Under the pieces are notes generated by a model. It was not told where the DNA came from. It did not search any database and saw only the letters and a program-made list of their open reading frames with translations. Source: Streptomyces sp. UW30 (lineage in GTDB: Bacteria > Actinomycetota > Actinomycetes > Streptomycetales > Streptomycetaceae). Taken from it: a stretch of DNA of 38,409 nt. The DNA is taken from positions 212,021 to 250,429 of the forward strand of contig NZ_RDBN01000005.1 of assembly GCF_008042075.1 (NCBI RefSeq). The letters run 5' to 3'. Below are positions 14,617 to 23,132 of this stretch, one piece after another. A program made the translations under genes and the position numbers. Position 1 is the first letter of the stretch. Every line of letters begins with the position of its first letter.

Positions 14617-15498
14617 TTGACTGACCAGCTGCGACTGATGGCCGTGCACGCCCACCCCGACGACGAGTCGAGCAAGGGCGCGGCCACCATGGCGAAGTAC
14701 GTGTCCGAGGGGGTGGACGTGCTGGTCGTGACCTGCACGGGCGGGGAGCGCGGCTCCATCCTCAATCCGAAGCTCCAGGGCGACAAGTACATCGAGGAGC
14801 ACATCCACGAGGTACGCAAGAAGGAGATGGACGAGGCCCGCGAGATCCTCGGGGTGAAGCAGGAGTGGCTCGGCTTCGTCGACTCCGGCCTGCCCGAGGG
14901 CGACCCGCTGCCGCCGCTGCCGGAGGGCTGTTTCGCCCTGGAGGACGTCGACAAGGCGGCCGGTGAGCTGGTGAAGCAGATCCGTCGCTTCCGTCCCCAG
15001 GTGATCACCACCTACGACGAGAACGGCGGCTACCCGCACCCCGACCACATCATGACCCACAAGATCTCGATGGTGGCCTTCGAGGGCGCGGCGGACACCG
15101 AGAAGTACCCCGAGGCCGAGTTCGGCCCCGCGTACCAGTCGCAGAAGCTCTACTACAACCAGGGCTTCAACCGCCCCCGCACCGAGGCGCTGCACCACGC
15201 GATGCTGGACCGCGGCCTGGAGTCGCCGTACGGGGACTGGCTCAAGCGCTGGGACGAGTTCGAGCGCGTCGCGCGCACGATCACCACGCATGTTCCGTGC
15301 GCCGACTTCTATGAGATCCGCGACAAGGCCCTGATCGCCCACGCCACGCAGATCGACCCGGACGGGGGCTGGTTCCGCGTCCCGATGGAGCTGCAGAAGA
15401 AGGTCTGGCCGACCGAGGAGTACGAGCTCGCGAAGTCCCTCGTCGATACCTCCCTCCCCGAGGACGACCTCTTTGCGGGCATCCGCGACAATGCCTGA
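14617..15498 (+). CDS. mca: Mycothiol S-conjugate amidase
   Basis: This 293-aa zinc amidase of the MshB/LmbE fold cleaves mycothiol S-conjugates to release a mercapturic acid for export and return GlcN-Ins to mycothiol synthesis. Zinc ligands are His13 and Asp16 in VHAHPDDES, and His144 in YPHPDHIM. LNPKLQGDKY and the WFRVP C-terminal region support Mca over the shorter MshB. The start is TTG 14617, with GAGGA 7 nt upstream; no better start is in frame. Together with metB and msrA it gives the region a thiol-detoxification flavour, and its promoter looks sigma-R dependent. Confidence 0.95.
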   Translation: MTDQLRLMAVHAHPDDESSKGAATMAKYVSEGVDVLVVTCTGGERGSILNPKLQGDKYIEEHIHEVRKKEMDEAREILGVKQEWLGFVDSGLPEGDPLPPLPEGCFALEDVDKAAGELVKQIRRFRPQVITTYDENGGYPHPDHIMTHKISMVAFEGAADTEKYPEAEFGPAYQSQKLYYNQGFNRPRTEALHHAMLDRGLESPYGDWLKRWDEFERVARTITTHVPCADFYEIRDKALIAHATQIDPDGGWFRVPMELQKKVWPTEEYELAKSLVDTSLPEDDLFAGIRDNA

Positions 15499-15499
15499 C

Positions 15500-15748
15500 A
15501 TGAGCGCAAGCGCAAGCCTGGCAATGACACAGCTCGCCACCCTCGCCAAGGAGGTGGACGAGGACAAGGTCACCCCCGGCGTCCTCGGTTTCATCGTCTT
15601 CGCGGTGATGGCACTGGCGGTGTGGGGCCTGATGAAGTCCATGAACCGCCACATGAACAGGGTCGAGTTCATGGAGGCCCCGGATCCGAAGGCAGACTCC
15701 GGGGACTCCGCCGAGGCGACCGGCGCGGCGAAGCCGCAGCAGGGCTGA
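15500..15748 (+). CDS. Small membrane protein downstream of mca
   Basis: This protein has about 82 aa with a polar N-terminus (TQLATLAKEVDEDKVTPG), one transmembrane helix (about 29-46, LGFIVFAVMALAVWGL), then MNRHMNRVEF and an acidic, Ala-rich tail. ATG 15500 lies just after the mca TGA (15496-15498). ATG 15491, overlapping mca, is an in-frame alternative, and neither has a clear ribosome-binding site. A small protein at the same place after mca is conserved in actinobacteria (Rv1083 in M. tuberculosis, from memory). The function is unknown. Confidence 0.8.
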   Translation: MSASASLAMTQLATLAKEVDEDKVTPGVLGFIVFAVMALAVWGLMKSMNRHMNRVEFMEAPDPKADSGDSAEATGAAKPQQG

Positions 15749-15778
15749 GGGCGAAGGTCCCCGGGGGCCCGGCACACG

Positions 15779-18700
15779 TCAGTGCCGGGCGGCCGCCGCC
15801 ACCCCCATGACCTCGCGTGCGTGGCGGTTCGGCACCATGCCGAGCCGCCAGGCCTGCCATCCCGCCTCCAGGTTCACGCCGCGTTCGAGCAGGAGCTGGT
15901 ACGCCTCGACGTAGTCGTCCAGCTTCGCGTCCCGCAGCGGATGGCCGGTGCGGGACAGCTGGGCCAGCTCCTCCTGCGCCACCGCCGTGCCGACGTCCAC
16001 ACCGCCGGGGGCCGCGTACGGCAGCAGGGTGCAGCGCAGGAAGCGGGCCCAGTCCTCGCCGCGCCGGTCGCCGTAGGACGCGAACAGCCCCACCGCGTCG
16101 TCGCACAGCGCCAGCGCCTGCTGGGTGCGGGTGTTCCCGGCGTCCACCACCGCCAGCTCCAGGCAGGTCCACGCCTCGCCGTGCGCGACGCCGATGCGCT
16201 GGAAGTCGGCCCGACCGTCCACCAGCAGCTGGCGGGCGAAACCGCTGTTGCGCAGGGAGCCCGTCTGGGCCGCCCGCTGGTCGCGCGTCACCCGCGCCGA
16301 GTGGTGCCGGGCGCACGCGAGCCCGTACACGTCACGCATCCGCGAGAACATCGTCCGCGACCGCTCCAGCTCCCGTACCGCGAGGTCCAGGTTGCCCGTC
16401 TCCTCCAGGGCCTGGCCCAGGTAGTACAGGGACCACGCCTCGCCGCGCGCGTCCTCGTTGTCGCGGTGACGGGAGGCCGCCTGGCGCAGTCCGTCCACCG
16501 CCGGGGACGGGTCACCGGCGACCAGCCGGGCCCGGGACAGCTGGGTCAGGGCCCAGGCCTCGCCGCGGGCGTCGCGCGTGCGGCCGTACAGATCCAGGGC
16601 CGCCCGCAGGTCCTCCTCCGCCCGCGGTACGTCGCCCATCCGCAGACCCAGCTGGCCCAGCTGGAAGTGGGCCCACGCCTCGCCGTGGAGTGACTCGCCG
16701 GCCCGGTGCAGCGACAGGGACTCGGTCAGCAGGTCCAGGGACTCGGCGATCCGGCCCCGGTCGCGTTCCACCGCGGCCAGCGCGTGCATCGTCCAGGCGC
16801 GGTCCGTCGCCAGCTCGGGCGCCGACTGGAGGTCGAGGGCCTCGCGGAGTTTCGTCGCCGCCTCGGTGAGGTTGCCCTGATGGTGGAGGGTGATGCCGAG
16901 GGAGCACAGGGCACGGGCCGCGCCCGCGTCGTGCTGCGCCTCCATGTAGAGCTCGACCACCGAGGTCAGGGTCGCGCGGGCCTTGTCCAGTTCGCCGAGC
17001 TGGCGGGCCGCGATGCCGGTCCGCCACTGCACCGAGCGGACCAGCAGGCCCTTGTCCACGGCCTGCGCGAGCTCGCTGATCTCGCCGAGGCGGTAGAGGT
17101 CGCCGCGCAGCAGGCAGTAGTCGCACAGTGCGCCCAGCAGGTTCAGTACGGCCGCCTGGTTGGCGTCCTCCGCGTGCCTGAGCGCCGCCGTGATGAAGCT
17201 CGACTCGTCGTCCAGCCAGCGCAGCGCGTCGTCCAGCGAGGTGAAGCCGTGCGGGCTGAAGCGGTCCGAGCGGGTCGACATGTTGCCGTCGACCAGCCGC
17301 AGGACCGATTCGGCAAGACCGGCGTAGTTCACGATCAGCCGCTCCTGCGCCGCCGTGCGCTCCGCCGGCTCCTCCTCGTCGAGGAGGCGGGCCTGGGCGA
17401 AGGCGCGGACCAGGTCGTGCAGGCGGTAGCGGTTGCCGCGGACGTGGTCGATCAGGCCCGACTGGGCGAGCGCCACCAGATGACGGGTCGCCTCCGCCTC
17501 GTCCGTGGCCAGCAGCGCCGCCGCCGCTGCCGCACCCAGCGACGCCCGGCCCGCGAGCGCCAGCCTGCGCAGCAGGCTCCTCGCGACGTCCGACTGGTCG
17601 GTGTAGCGCAGCCACAGCACGCGCTCGATCGGTTCCACCGGGCCGTACGCGCCCAGATCCGTCGCCAGCGTGCGCGGGGAGCGCGGGCCCAGCGACGAGC
17701 CCGCGATGCGCAACGCCAGCGGCAGGCCGCCGCACAACTGCCCGATCAGGTCGGCGGATTCGGCGTCGTAGGGGCCCGAGGAATCCTGCGCCGCTGCGGT
17801 CAGCAGCTCCTCCGCGCCCGCCGCGTCCAGCGCCTCGACCGGAAGCTGGTGCACCCAGGCCGCGAGATCCGCGGGCAGGTCGAGGGGCTCGCGGGAGGTG
17901 ACCAGGACCAGGCTGTCGGAGCGTTCGGGGACGAGGGTGCGGACCTGCGCCGCGTCCGAGGCGTCGTCCAGTACGACGGTGACCGGGAGGCCGGCGAGGT
18001 GCTGTTGGTAGAGCTCGCTGAGCCGCTTGACCTGCTGGTCCGCCGACGAACGCTCCCGGAACAGGAGTTGCTCGCGCGGGGCGCCCAAACGGTTCAGCAG
18101 GTGCAGCAGCGCGTCTCTCGTCGACAGCGGCGGCTCCTCCGCGGTGTCGCCGCGCAGGTCCACCACGCACGCGCCGCGGAACTGGTCCTTCAGCTCGTGG
18201 GCCGCGCGGATCGCCAGTGCCGTACGGCCGCTGCCGGGCGGGCCGTGCAGGACGACGACCGTCGGCTTGGTCTCCGTACTCGCGCGTGCCGCCTGCACCC
18301 ACTGCCCGATGCGGGCCATCTCCGGCCGGCGACCCGCGAACGGGCCCATCGGCTCGGGGAGTTGGGCGAAAGACTGCTCCAGCACATTGCGGCCCCGCGC
18401 GGCGGCGCTCTTGTCTGTGCCCCTGAGCCGCGGCCCCGTCTTCTTCGGGCCGGTGGACGCGCTCAGCACCCGCTGCTGGTCGAGGAAGGGGCGGATGCCG
18501 CGTACCTCCAGCGCCGTCAGCCACTGCAGGCGCAGCTGCTGCGGGCCGCCGGGCTGGCCGACGGCGCCCGCGCGGTGATGGGCGGCGGGCAGATGCGTGC
18601 CGGCCACCTTCACGACCGTCGCCGCGGCGCCCACGACACCGACGGTCACACCCGCGCCGACGGCCGTGCCCGTGCCGGTGCCCAGCGCCAGGTCGGACAC

Positions 18701-18979
18701 GACGGCCGCGAGAGCGGCGACGCCGGCCACCATCAGCGGCGTGGCACCGCCCTCACGTGCGAAGCGCTGCCCGAAGGTGAGCCGGCCGGCCTCCGCCTCG
18801 TCCAGCGCCCTGGTGTACGCCTCGTACTCCTCGGCCGCCGCCTGCGCCATGGCGTCCAGCGCGCCGCGCGCCCGCGACAGCAGCACCTGCCCCTCGGTAC
18901 GTCCGCCCGAGCGCCGCACCTCCTCCTCCACGGCCCGAGCCAACAGCCGCTCGGCCTCAGTCCGATGGCTGTCCCGCAT
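15779..18979 (-). CDS. Membrane-associated STAND ATPase (NB-ARC-like) with TPRs
   Basis: This protein has 1066 aa. An N-terminal helical region (1-75) is followed by a hydrophobic hairpin (about 80-126) rich in Gly and Ala (GTGTGTAVGAGVTVGVVGAA), then a STAND nucleotide-binding module. Its motifs are Walker A GPPGSGRT (246-253), Walker B VTVVLDDASD, LVLVTSRE, and GLPLALRIAGSSL as the GxP motif. A winged-helix-like segment (YRLHDLVRAFAQ) leads to at least six TPRs (for example ARALCSLGITLHHQGNLTEA and AWSLYYLGQALEETGNLDLA). It resembles AfsR/NLR-type signal switches but lacks the SARP DNA-binding domain. GGAGGGGG precedes ATG 18979. The ligand is unknown. The hydrophobic hairpin may anchor it or act as an output domain. 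Confidence 0.92.
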   Translation of the reverse strand: MRDSHRTEAERLLARAVEEEVRRSGGRTEGQVLLSRARGALDAMAQAAAEEYEAYTRALDEAEAGRLTFGQRFAREGGATPLMVAGVAALAAVVSDLALGTGTGTAVGAGVTVGVVGAAATVVKVAGTHLPAAHHRAGAVGQPGGPQQLRLQWLTALEVRGIRPFLDQQRVLSASTGPKKTGPRLRGTDKSAAARGRNVLEQSFAQLPEPMGPFAGRRPEMARIGQWVQAARASTETKPTVVVLHGPPGSGRTALAIRAAHELKDQFRGACVVDLRGDTAEEPPLSTRDALLHLLNRLGAPREQLLFRERSSADQQVKRLSELYQQHLAGLPVTVVLDDASDAAQVRTLVPERSDSLVLVTSREPLDLPADLAAWVHQLPVEALDAAGAEELLTAAAQDSSGPYDAESADLIGQLCGGLPLALRIAGSSLGPRSPRTLATDLGAYGPVEPIERVLWLRYTDQSDVARSLLRRLALAGRASLGAAAAAALLATDEAEATRHLVALAQSGLIDHVRGNRYRLHDLVRAFAQARLLDEEEPAERTAAQERLIVNYAGLAESVLRLVDGNMSTRSDRFSPHGFTSLDDALRWLDDESSFITAALRHAEDANQAAVLNLLGALCDYCLLRGDLYRLGEISELAQAVDKGLLVRSVQWRTGIAARQLGELDKARATLTSVVELYMEAQHDAGAARALCSLGITLHHQGNLTEAATKLREALDLQSAPELATDRAWTMHALAAVERDRGRIAESLDLLTESLSLHRAGESLHGEAWAHFQLGQLGLRMGDVPRAEEDLRAALDLYGRTRDARGEAWALTQLSRARLVAGDPSPAVDGLRQAASRHRDNEDARGEAWSLYYLGQALEETGNLDLAVRELERSRTMFSRMRDVYGLACARHHSARVTRDQRAAQTGSLRNSGFARQLLVDGRADFQRIGVAHGEAWTCLELAVVDAGNTRTQQALALCDDAVGLFASYGDRRGEDWARFLRCTLLPYAAPGGVDVGTAVAQEELAQLSRTGHPLRDAKLDDYVEAYQLLLERGVNLEAGWQAWRLGMVPNRHAREVMGVAAAARH

Positions 18980-19136
18980 GTCAAGTCCCCCTCCGGCGGC
19001 AACTCCTCTGCCTATGAGTGTCCTTCGGGGGAGGCCTGAGCGCGAGAGGGCCGCGATCATCGAACCGGCTTCCGTGACTTCGAAGTGGCTCGCTCGTTTA
19101 TTTGATTGTCGGGTGAACGGTCGAATCGGGGGCCTT

Positions 19137-19643
19137 GTGAACCACCATGCCGCGCGAGAGCCGAGCGGGTTGATTCCGGTTGCGTCCTATGCACGTACGT
19201 CGGAGGACGTCCGGCAGCGTGATGGGCATGGTGTGCGCTATCAGCTGAGGATCAATGAGCGGACCGCGCACGAACACGGCTGCGTCGTCGTCGCGGCATA
19301 CAGCGACAACGGGCGCAGCGCATCCAAGACGGGCGTGGCGCGACCCGGATTCGACCAGTTGGTCGCTGACCTGGCACGCGGGCACACCGACAGCGGACAG
19401 CGGATCGAAGGGGTCGTTGAAGCGCAAGGGCTGGCGAAGCTGCCACCGCTCGTGCGTGACCGCTGGCGGTCCGGGGAGATGGAGCTTGAGGAGAAGCGGA
19501 AGGTCGTCGCGTCAGTCGTCACCCGCTGCATCGTCCGCCCCGGGGTGAAGGGTGCCGCTTCCTGGGATCACTCGCGGGTGGAACCCCTGCCGGAGCACCC
19601 CGGTCGGGCAGGATGGAGGTATGCCGAACCGACTGGCCCATGA
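19137..19643 (+). pseudogene. Large serine integrase remnant with an internal deletion
   Basis: The frame begins with the resolvase-type catalytic region, PVASYARTSEDVRQRDGHGV (catalytic Ser22 from GTG 19137), continues through AAYSDNGRSASKTG and RPGFDQLVADLARG, and reaches RIEGVV. At about 19415-19440 it jumps to sequence typical of the far C-terminus of Streptomyces element integrases: LVRDRWRSGEMELEEKRKVV, then [17 protein letters not shown]. The rest of the catalytic domain, the recombinase and zinc-ribbon domains and the coiled coil are missing, several hundred residues by family length. The frame stays open and overlaps the start of yyaL by 23 bp. It cannot recombine DNA; it is the scar of an integrated element. 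Confidence 0.82.
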
Positions 19644-21654
19644 GACGTCCCCGTACCTCCTCCAGCACGCCGACAACCCCGTCGACTGGTGGCCGTGGGC
19701 GGCCGAGGCCTTCGAGGAGGCCCGTAAGAGCGGCAAACCGGTCCTGCTCAGCGTCGGGTACAGCAGCTGTCACTGGTGCCACGTCATGGCCCACGAGTCC
19801 TTCGAGGACCAGGAGACCGCCGACTACCTCAACGCCCACTTCGTCAACATCAAGGTCGACCGCGAGGAACGCCCCGACGTGGACGCCGTCTACATGGAGG
19901 CCGTCCAGGCGGCCACCGGCCAGGGCGGCTGGCCCATGACGGTGTTCCTCACCCCGGACGCCGAGCCCTTCTACTTCGGCACCTACTTCCCGCCCACCCC
20001 CCGCTCCGGCATGCCGTCCTTCCGGCAGGTGCTGGAGGGCGTGCGCAGCGCCTGGGTCGACCGGCGGGACGAGGTCGCCGAGGTGGCCGGGAAGATCGTC
20101 CGGGATCTCGCCGGGCGGGAGATCTCCTACGGCGGACCCGAGGCCCCCGGCGAGCAGGAGCTGGCGCAGGCGCTGCTCGGGCTCACCCGGGAGTACGACC
20201 CGCAGCGCGGCGGGTTCGGGGGCGCGCCCAAGTTCCCGCCGTCCATGGTGATCGAGTTCCTGCTGCGGCACCACGCGCGGACCGGCGCCGAGGGCGCGCT
20301 GCAGATGGCGCAGGACACCTGTGAGCGCATGGCGCGCGGCGGGATCTACGACCAGCTCGCCGGCGGGTTCGCGCGCTACTCCGTCGACCGGGACTGGGTC
20401 GTGCCGCACTTCGAGAAGATGCTGTACGACAACGCCCTGCTGTGCCGCGTCTACGCCCACCTCTGGCGCGCCACCGGCTCCGAGCTCGCCCGCCGTGTCG
20501 CGCTGGAGACCGCCGACTTCATGGTGCGTGAACTGCGCACCAACGAGGGCGGGTTCGCCTCCGCGCTCGACGCCGACAGTGACGACGGGACCGGCAAGCA
20601 CGTCGAGGGCGTGTATTACGTCTGGACGCCGGAGCAGCTGCGCGAGGTCCTGGGAGACGACGACGCCGAACTCGCCGCCCGCCACTTCGGTGTGACCGAG
20701 GAGGGCACGTTCGAGCAGGGCTCCTCCGTCCTGCAGCTCCCGCAACAGGACGGTCTGTTCGACGCCGAGAAGGTCGCGTCCGTACGGCAGCGGCTGCTGG
20801 ACAAGCGCGGTGAGCGCCCCGCCCCCGGCCGGGACGACAAGATCGTCGCCGCCTGGAACGGTCTCGCGATCGCCGCCCTCGCCGAGACCGGCGCCTACTT
20901 CGACCGCCCCGACCTCGTGGACGCGGCCCTCGGCGCCGCCGACCTCCTCGTCCGGCTGCACCTCGACGACCACGCCCGCATCGCCCGCACCAGCAAGGAC
21001 GGCCGGGTCGGCGCGAACGCCGGTGTGCTGGAGGACTACGCCGATGTCGCCGAGGGCTTCCTCGCGCTCGCGTCCGTCACCGGCGAGGGCGTCTGGCTGG
21101 ACTTCGCCGGGTTCCTGCTCGACCACGTGCTCGCCCGCTTCGTCGACGAGGAGTCCGGTGCCCTCTACGACACGGCTGCCGACGCCGAGCAGTTGATCCG
21201 CCGTCCCCAGGACCCGACCGACAACGCCGCCCCCTCCGGCTGGACCGCGGCGGCCGGCGCCCTGCTGAGCTATGCCGCGCAGACCGGTGCCGAGCCGCAT
21301 CGCACCGCCGCCGAAAAGGCGTTGGGCGTCGTGAAGGCCCTCGGTCCGCGTGTGCCCCGCTTCATCGGCTGGGGGCTCGCGGTCGCCGAGGCCAACCTCG
21401 ACGGGCCGCGGGAGGTCGCGGTCGTGGGGCCGACGATGGACGACCCCGCCACAAAGGCCCTGCACCACACGGCGCTTCTCGGCACCGCGCCGGGCGCGGT
21501 CGTGGCCGCGGGAACTCCGGAGAGTGGCGAATTCCCGCTCCTCGTTGACCGCCCCCTGCAGCAGGGCGAACCTGCCGCCTACGTCTGCCGTAACTTCACC
21601 TGCGACGCCCCGACCACCGATCCGGAACGGCTGCGGACCGCTCTGAGCAGGTGA
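19621..21654 (+). CDS. YyaL/DUF255 thioredoxin-domain protein
   Basis: This 677-aa protein has an N-terminal thioredoxin-like domain with [16 protein letters not shown] (Cys50 and Cys53, a CxxC in the place of the thioredoxin active site). The remainder is an (alpha/alpha) barrel like N-acylglucosamine 2-epimerases: [30 protein letters not shown] and CRNFTC near the end. ATG 19621 follows GGATGGAGGT. The family is widespread from bacteria to humans (SPATA20), and its chemistry is not established. It overlaps the integrase scar upstream. It keeps its place after mca and the small membrane protein, interrupted here by the STAND gene. Confidence 0.94.
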   Translation: MPNRLAHETSPYLLQHADNPVDWWPWAAEAFEEARKSGKPVLLSVGYSSCHWCHVMAHESFEDQETADYLNAHFVNIKVDREERPDVDAVYMEAVQAATGQGGWPMTVFLTPDAEPFYFGTYFPPTPRSGMPSFRQVLEGVRSAWVDRRDEVAEVAGKIVRDLAGREISYGGPEAPGEQELAQALLGLTREYDPQRGGFGGAPKFPPSMVIEFLLRHHARTGAEGALQMAQDTCERMARGGIYDQLAGGFARYSVDRDWVVPHFEKMLYDNALLCRVYAHLWRATGSELARRVALETADFMVRELRTNEGGFASALDADSDDGTGKHVEGVYYVWTPEQLREVLGDDDAELAARHFGVTEEGTFEQGSSVLQLPQQDGLFDAEKVASVRQRLLDKRGERPAPGRDDKIVAAWNGLAIAALAETGAYFDRPDLVDAALGAADLLVRLHLDDHARIARTSKDGRVGANAGVLEDYADVAEGFLALASVTGEGVWLDFAGFLLDHVLARFVDEESGALYDTAADAEQLIRRPQDPTDNAAPSGWTAAAGALLSYAAQTGAEPHRTAAEKALGVVKALGPRVPRFIGWGLAVAEANLDGPREVAVVGPTMDDPATKALHHTALLGTAPGAVVAAGTPESGEFPLLVDRPLQQGEPAAYVCRNFTCDAPTTDPERLRTALSR

Positions 21655-21720
21655 AATGGAGGCCGGCAGCGGGTAGTTACGCAGCCTGTGTTCGAATTGC
21701 TCACTCTCGGGGCCCGTTGT

Positions 21721-21740
21721 GATGAAACGCGCTCTTCATC
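21721..21740. promoter_or_regulatory. Inverted repeat upstream of the glycan cassette
   Basis: GATGAA (21721-21726) and TTCATC (21735-21740) with an 8-nt spacer lie in the 119-bp gap between yyaL and the GT2 gene. The repeat is short but well placed for an operator of the cassette. No clear -35/-10 pair was identified. Confidence 0.35.
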
Positions 21741-21773
21741 GAAACGGCCTGCGGACTTCACAGATCCCCCTTA

Positions 21774-23132
21774 ATGTCTACACAGTTCCGCGACAGATGT
21801 GACTCACTGTCGCGGCAGGGGGCATTGGGGATCTGGGGGGATCTGTTGCTGACGTCTGTCTTCATAACTGTCGTCTCGCTGGCCCTGTTCTGGATGGCGG
21901 CTTTCACCCTGTGGTGGCAGATGCACGCGTGGCGTACGCCCGAGGTGCTTGCCTCCACCCGGTTCAGCAGACCGGACGGCGGCGAGCATCTGTCGTTCTC
22001 GCTGCTGCTTCCGGCGCGCCACGAACAGGCCGTGCTGGACCACACCATCCAGCGGCTGCTGGAGTCCACACACACCGACTTCGAGATCATCGTCATCGTC
22101 GGGCACGACGACCCGGAGACCACGGAGGTGGCCGAGAAGGCCGCGGCGCGTGATCCGCGCGTCCGTGTCGTCGTCGACACCCACGAGAAGAAGAACAAGC
22201 CGAAGGCCATGAACACGGCGCTGCCGCACTGCCGCGGCGATGTCGTCGGGGTCTTCGACGCCGAGGACCAGGTCCATCCGGAGCTCCTCGCCCACGTCGA
22301 CCACGCGTTCCGGACGACGAAGGCGGATGTGGTCCAGGGCGGCGTCCAGCTCATCAACTTCCACTCCAGCTGGTACAGCCTGCGCAACTGCCTGGAGTAC
22401 TTCTTCTGGTTCCGCTCCCGGCTGCACCTGCACGCGCAGAAGGGGTTCATCCCGCTCGGCGGCAACACCGTCTTCGTACGCACCGACGTGCTGCGGGAGG
22501 CCGACGGCTGGGATCCCAACTGCCTTGCCGAGGACTGCGATCTGGGTGTGCGGCTGTCCAGCGTCGGCAAGAAGGTCGTCGTCGCCTACGACTCCGACAT
22601 GGTGACCAAGGAGGAGACGCCGGGCAGCCTGATGTCGTTGCTGAAGCAGCGCACCCGCTGGAACCAGGGCTTCCTCCAGGTCTACCGGAAGAAGGACTGG
22701 AAGCAACTGCCCACCTTCGGCCAGCGGTTGCTCGCCCGGTACACCCTCATGACGCCGTTCATGCAGGCCTTCACCGGGCTCATCATCCCGCTCAACATCG
22801 CGATCGCGGTCTTCCTCGACGTGTCCGTGAGCGTCGCCTTCATCACCTTCCTGCCGGCCGTCACCGCGCTCGTCACCTTCGTCTTCGAGATCGTCGGACT
22901 GCACGACTTCGGCAAGCAGTACGGGCTGCGCGTCCGCTTCGTCCACTACCTGAAGCTCGTCGTGGGCGGCCCCTTCTATCAGGTCCTCCTCGCCGGGGCC
23001 GCCGTCCGCGCCGTATGGCGTGAGCAGCGCGGCCAGAACGACTGGGAGTTGACCACGCACGTCGGCGCGCATCTCACCGACGTCACCGATGCCGAAGTGA
23101 CCCGCGACCTCCGAGAGGACGTCCCTGCGTGA
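21774..23132 (+). CDS. Processive-type family 2 glycosyltransferase (cellulose/chitin synthase-like)
   Basis: This protein has 452 aa. One or two transmembrane helices (about 23-50) precede a GT-A domain (SFSLLLPARHEQAVLDHTI, UDP-binding), with FDAED at 161-165, EDCDLG at 253-258 and the QRTRW motif at 292-296 that marks processive synthases. Three or four further helices follow (about 325-425). It probably polymerises a beta-linked sugar on the inner face and threads it outward. ATG 21774 has no ribosome-binding site; TTG 21825 and TTG 21846, each after a G-run, are real alternatives, as a perfect inverted repeat lies at 21788-21815. Its TGA overlaps the next gene as GTGA. Confidence 0.9.
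   Translation: MSTQFRDRCDSLSRQGALGIWGDLLLTSVFITVVSLALFWMAAFTLWWQMHAWRTPEVLASTRFSRPDGGEHLSFSLLLPARHEQAVLDHTIQRLLESTHTDFEIIVIVGHDDPETTEVAEKAAARDPRVRVVVDTHEKKNKPKAMNTALPHCRGDVVGVFDAEDQVHPELLAHVDHAFRTTKADVVQGGVQLINFHSSWYSLRNCLEYFFWFRSRLHLHAQKGFIPLGGNTVFVRTDVLREADGWDPNCLAEDCDLGVRLSSVGKKVVVAYDSDMVTKEETPGSLMSLLKQRTRWNQGFLQVYRKKDWKQLPTFGQRLLARYTLMTPFMQAFTGLIIPLNIAIAVFLDVSVSVAFITFLPAVTALVTFVFEIVGLHDFGKQYGLRVRFVHYLKLVVGGPFYQVLLAGAAVRAVWREQRGQNDWELTTHVGAHLTDVTDAEVTRDLREDVPA
21788..21815. promoter_or_regulatory. 9-bp perfect inverted repeat at the GT2 5' end
   Basis: ccgcgacag (21788-21796) and ctgtcgcgg (21807-21815), spacer 10 nt. Arms of nine perfect pairs in the first codons of the annotated GT2 frame are unusual. 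The repeat could be an operator if the true start is TTG 21825 or 21846, or an RNA hairpin that hides the ribosome-binding site. Confidence 0.5.

Noticed and set aside
19621..19643. Fusion of the integrase remnant with yyaL
   Set aside because: The two reading frames differ; they merely overlap by 23 bp.
19519..21468. Minus-strand frame of 649 codons over yyaL
   Set aside because: It is a shadow of a clearly recognised gene.
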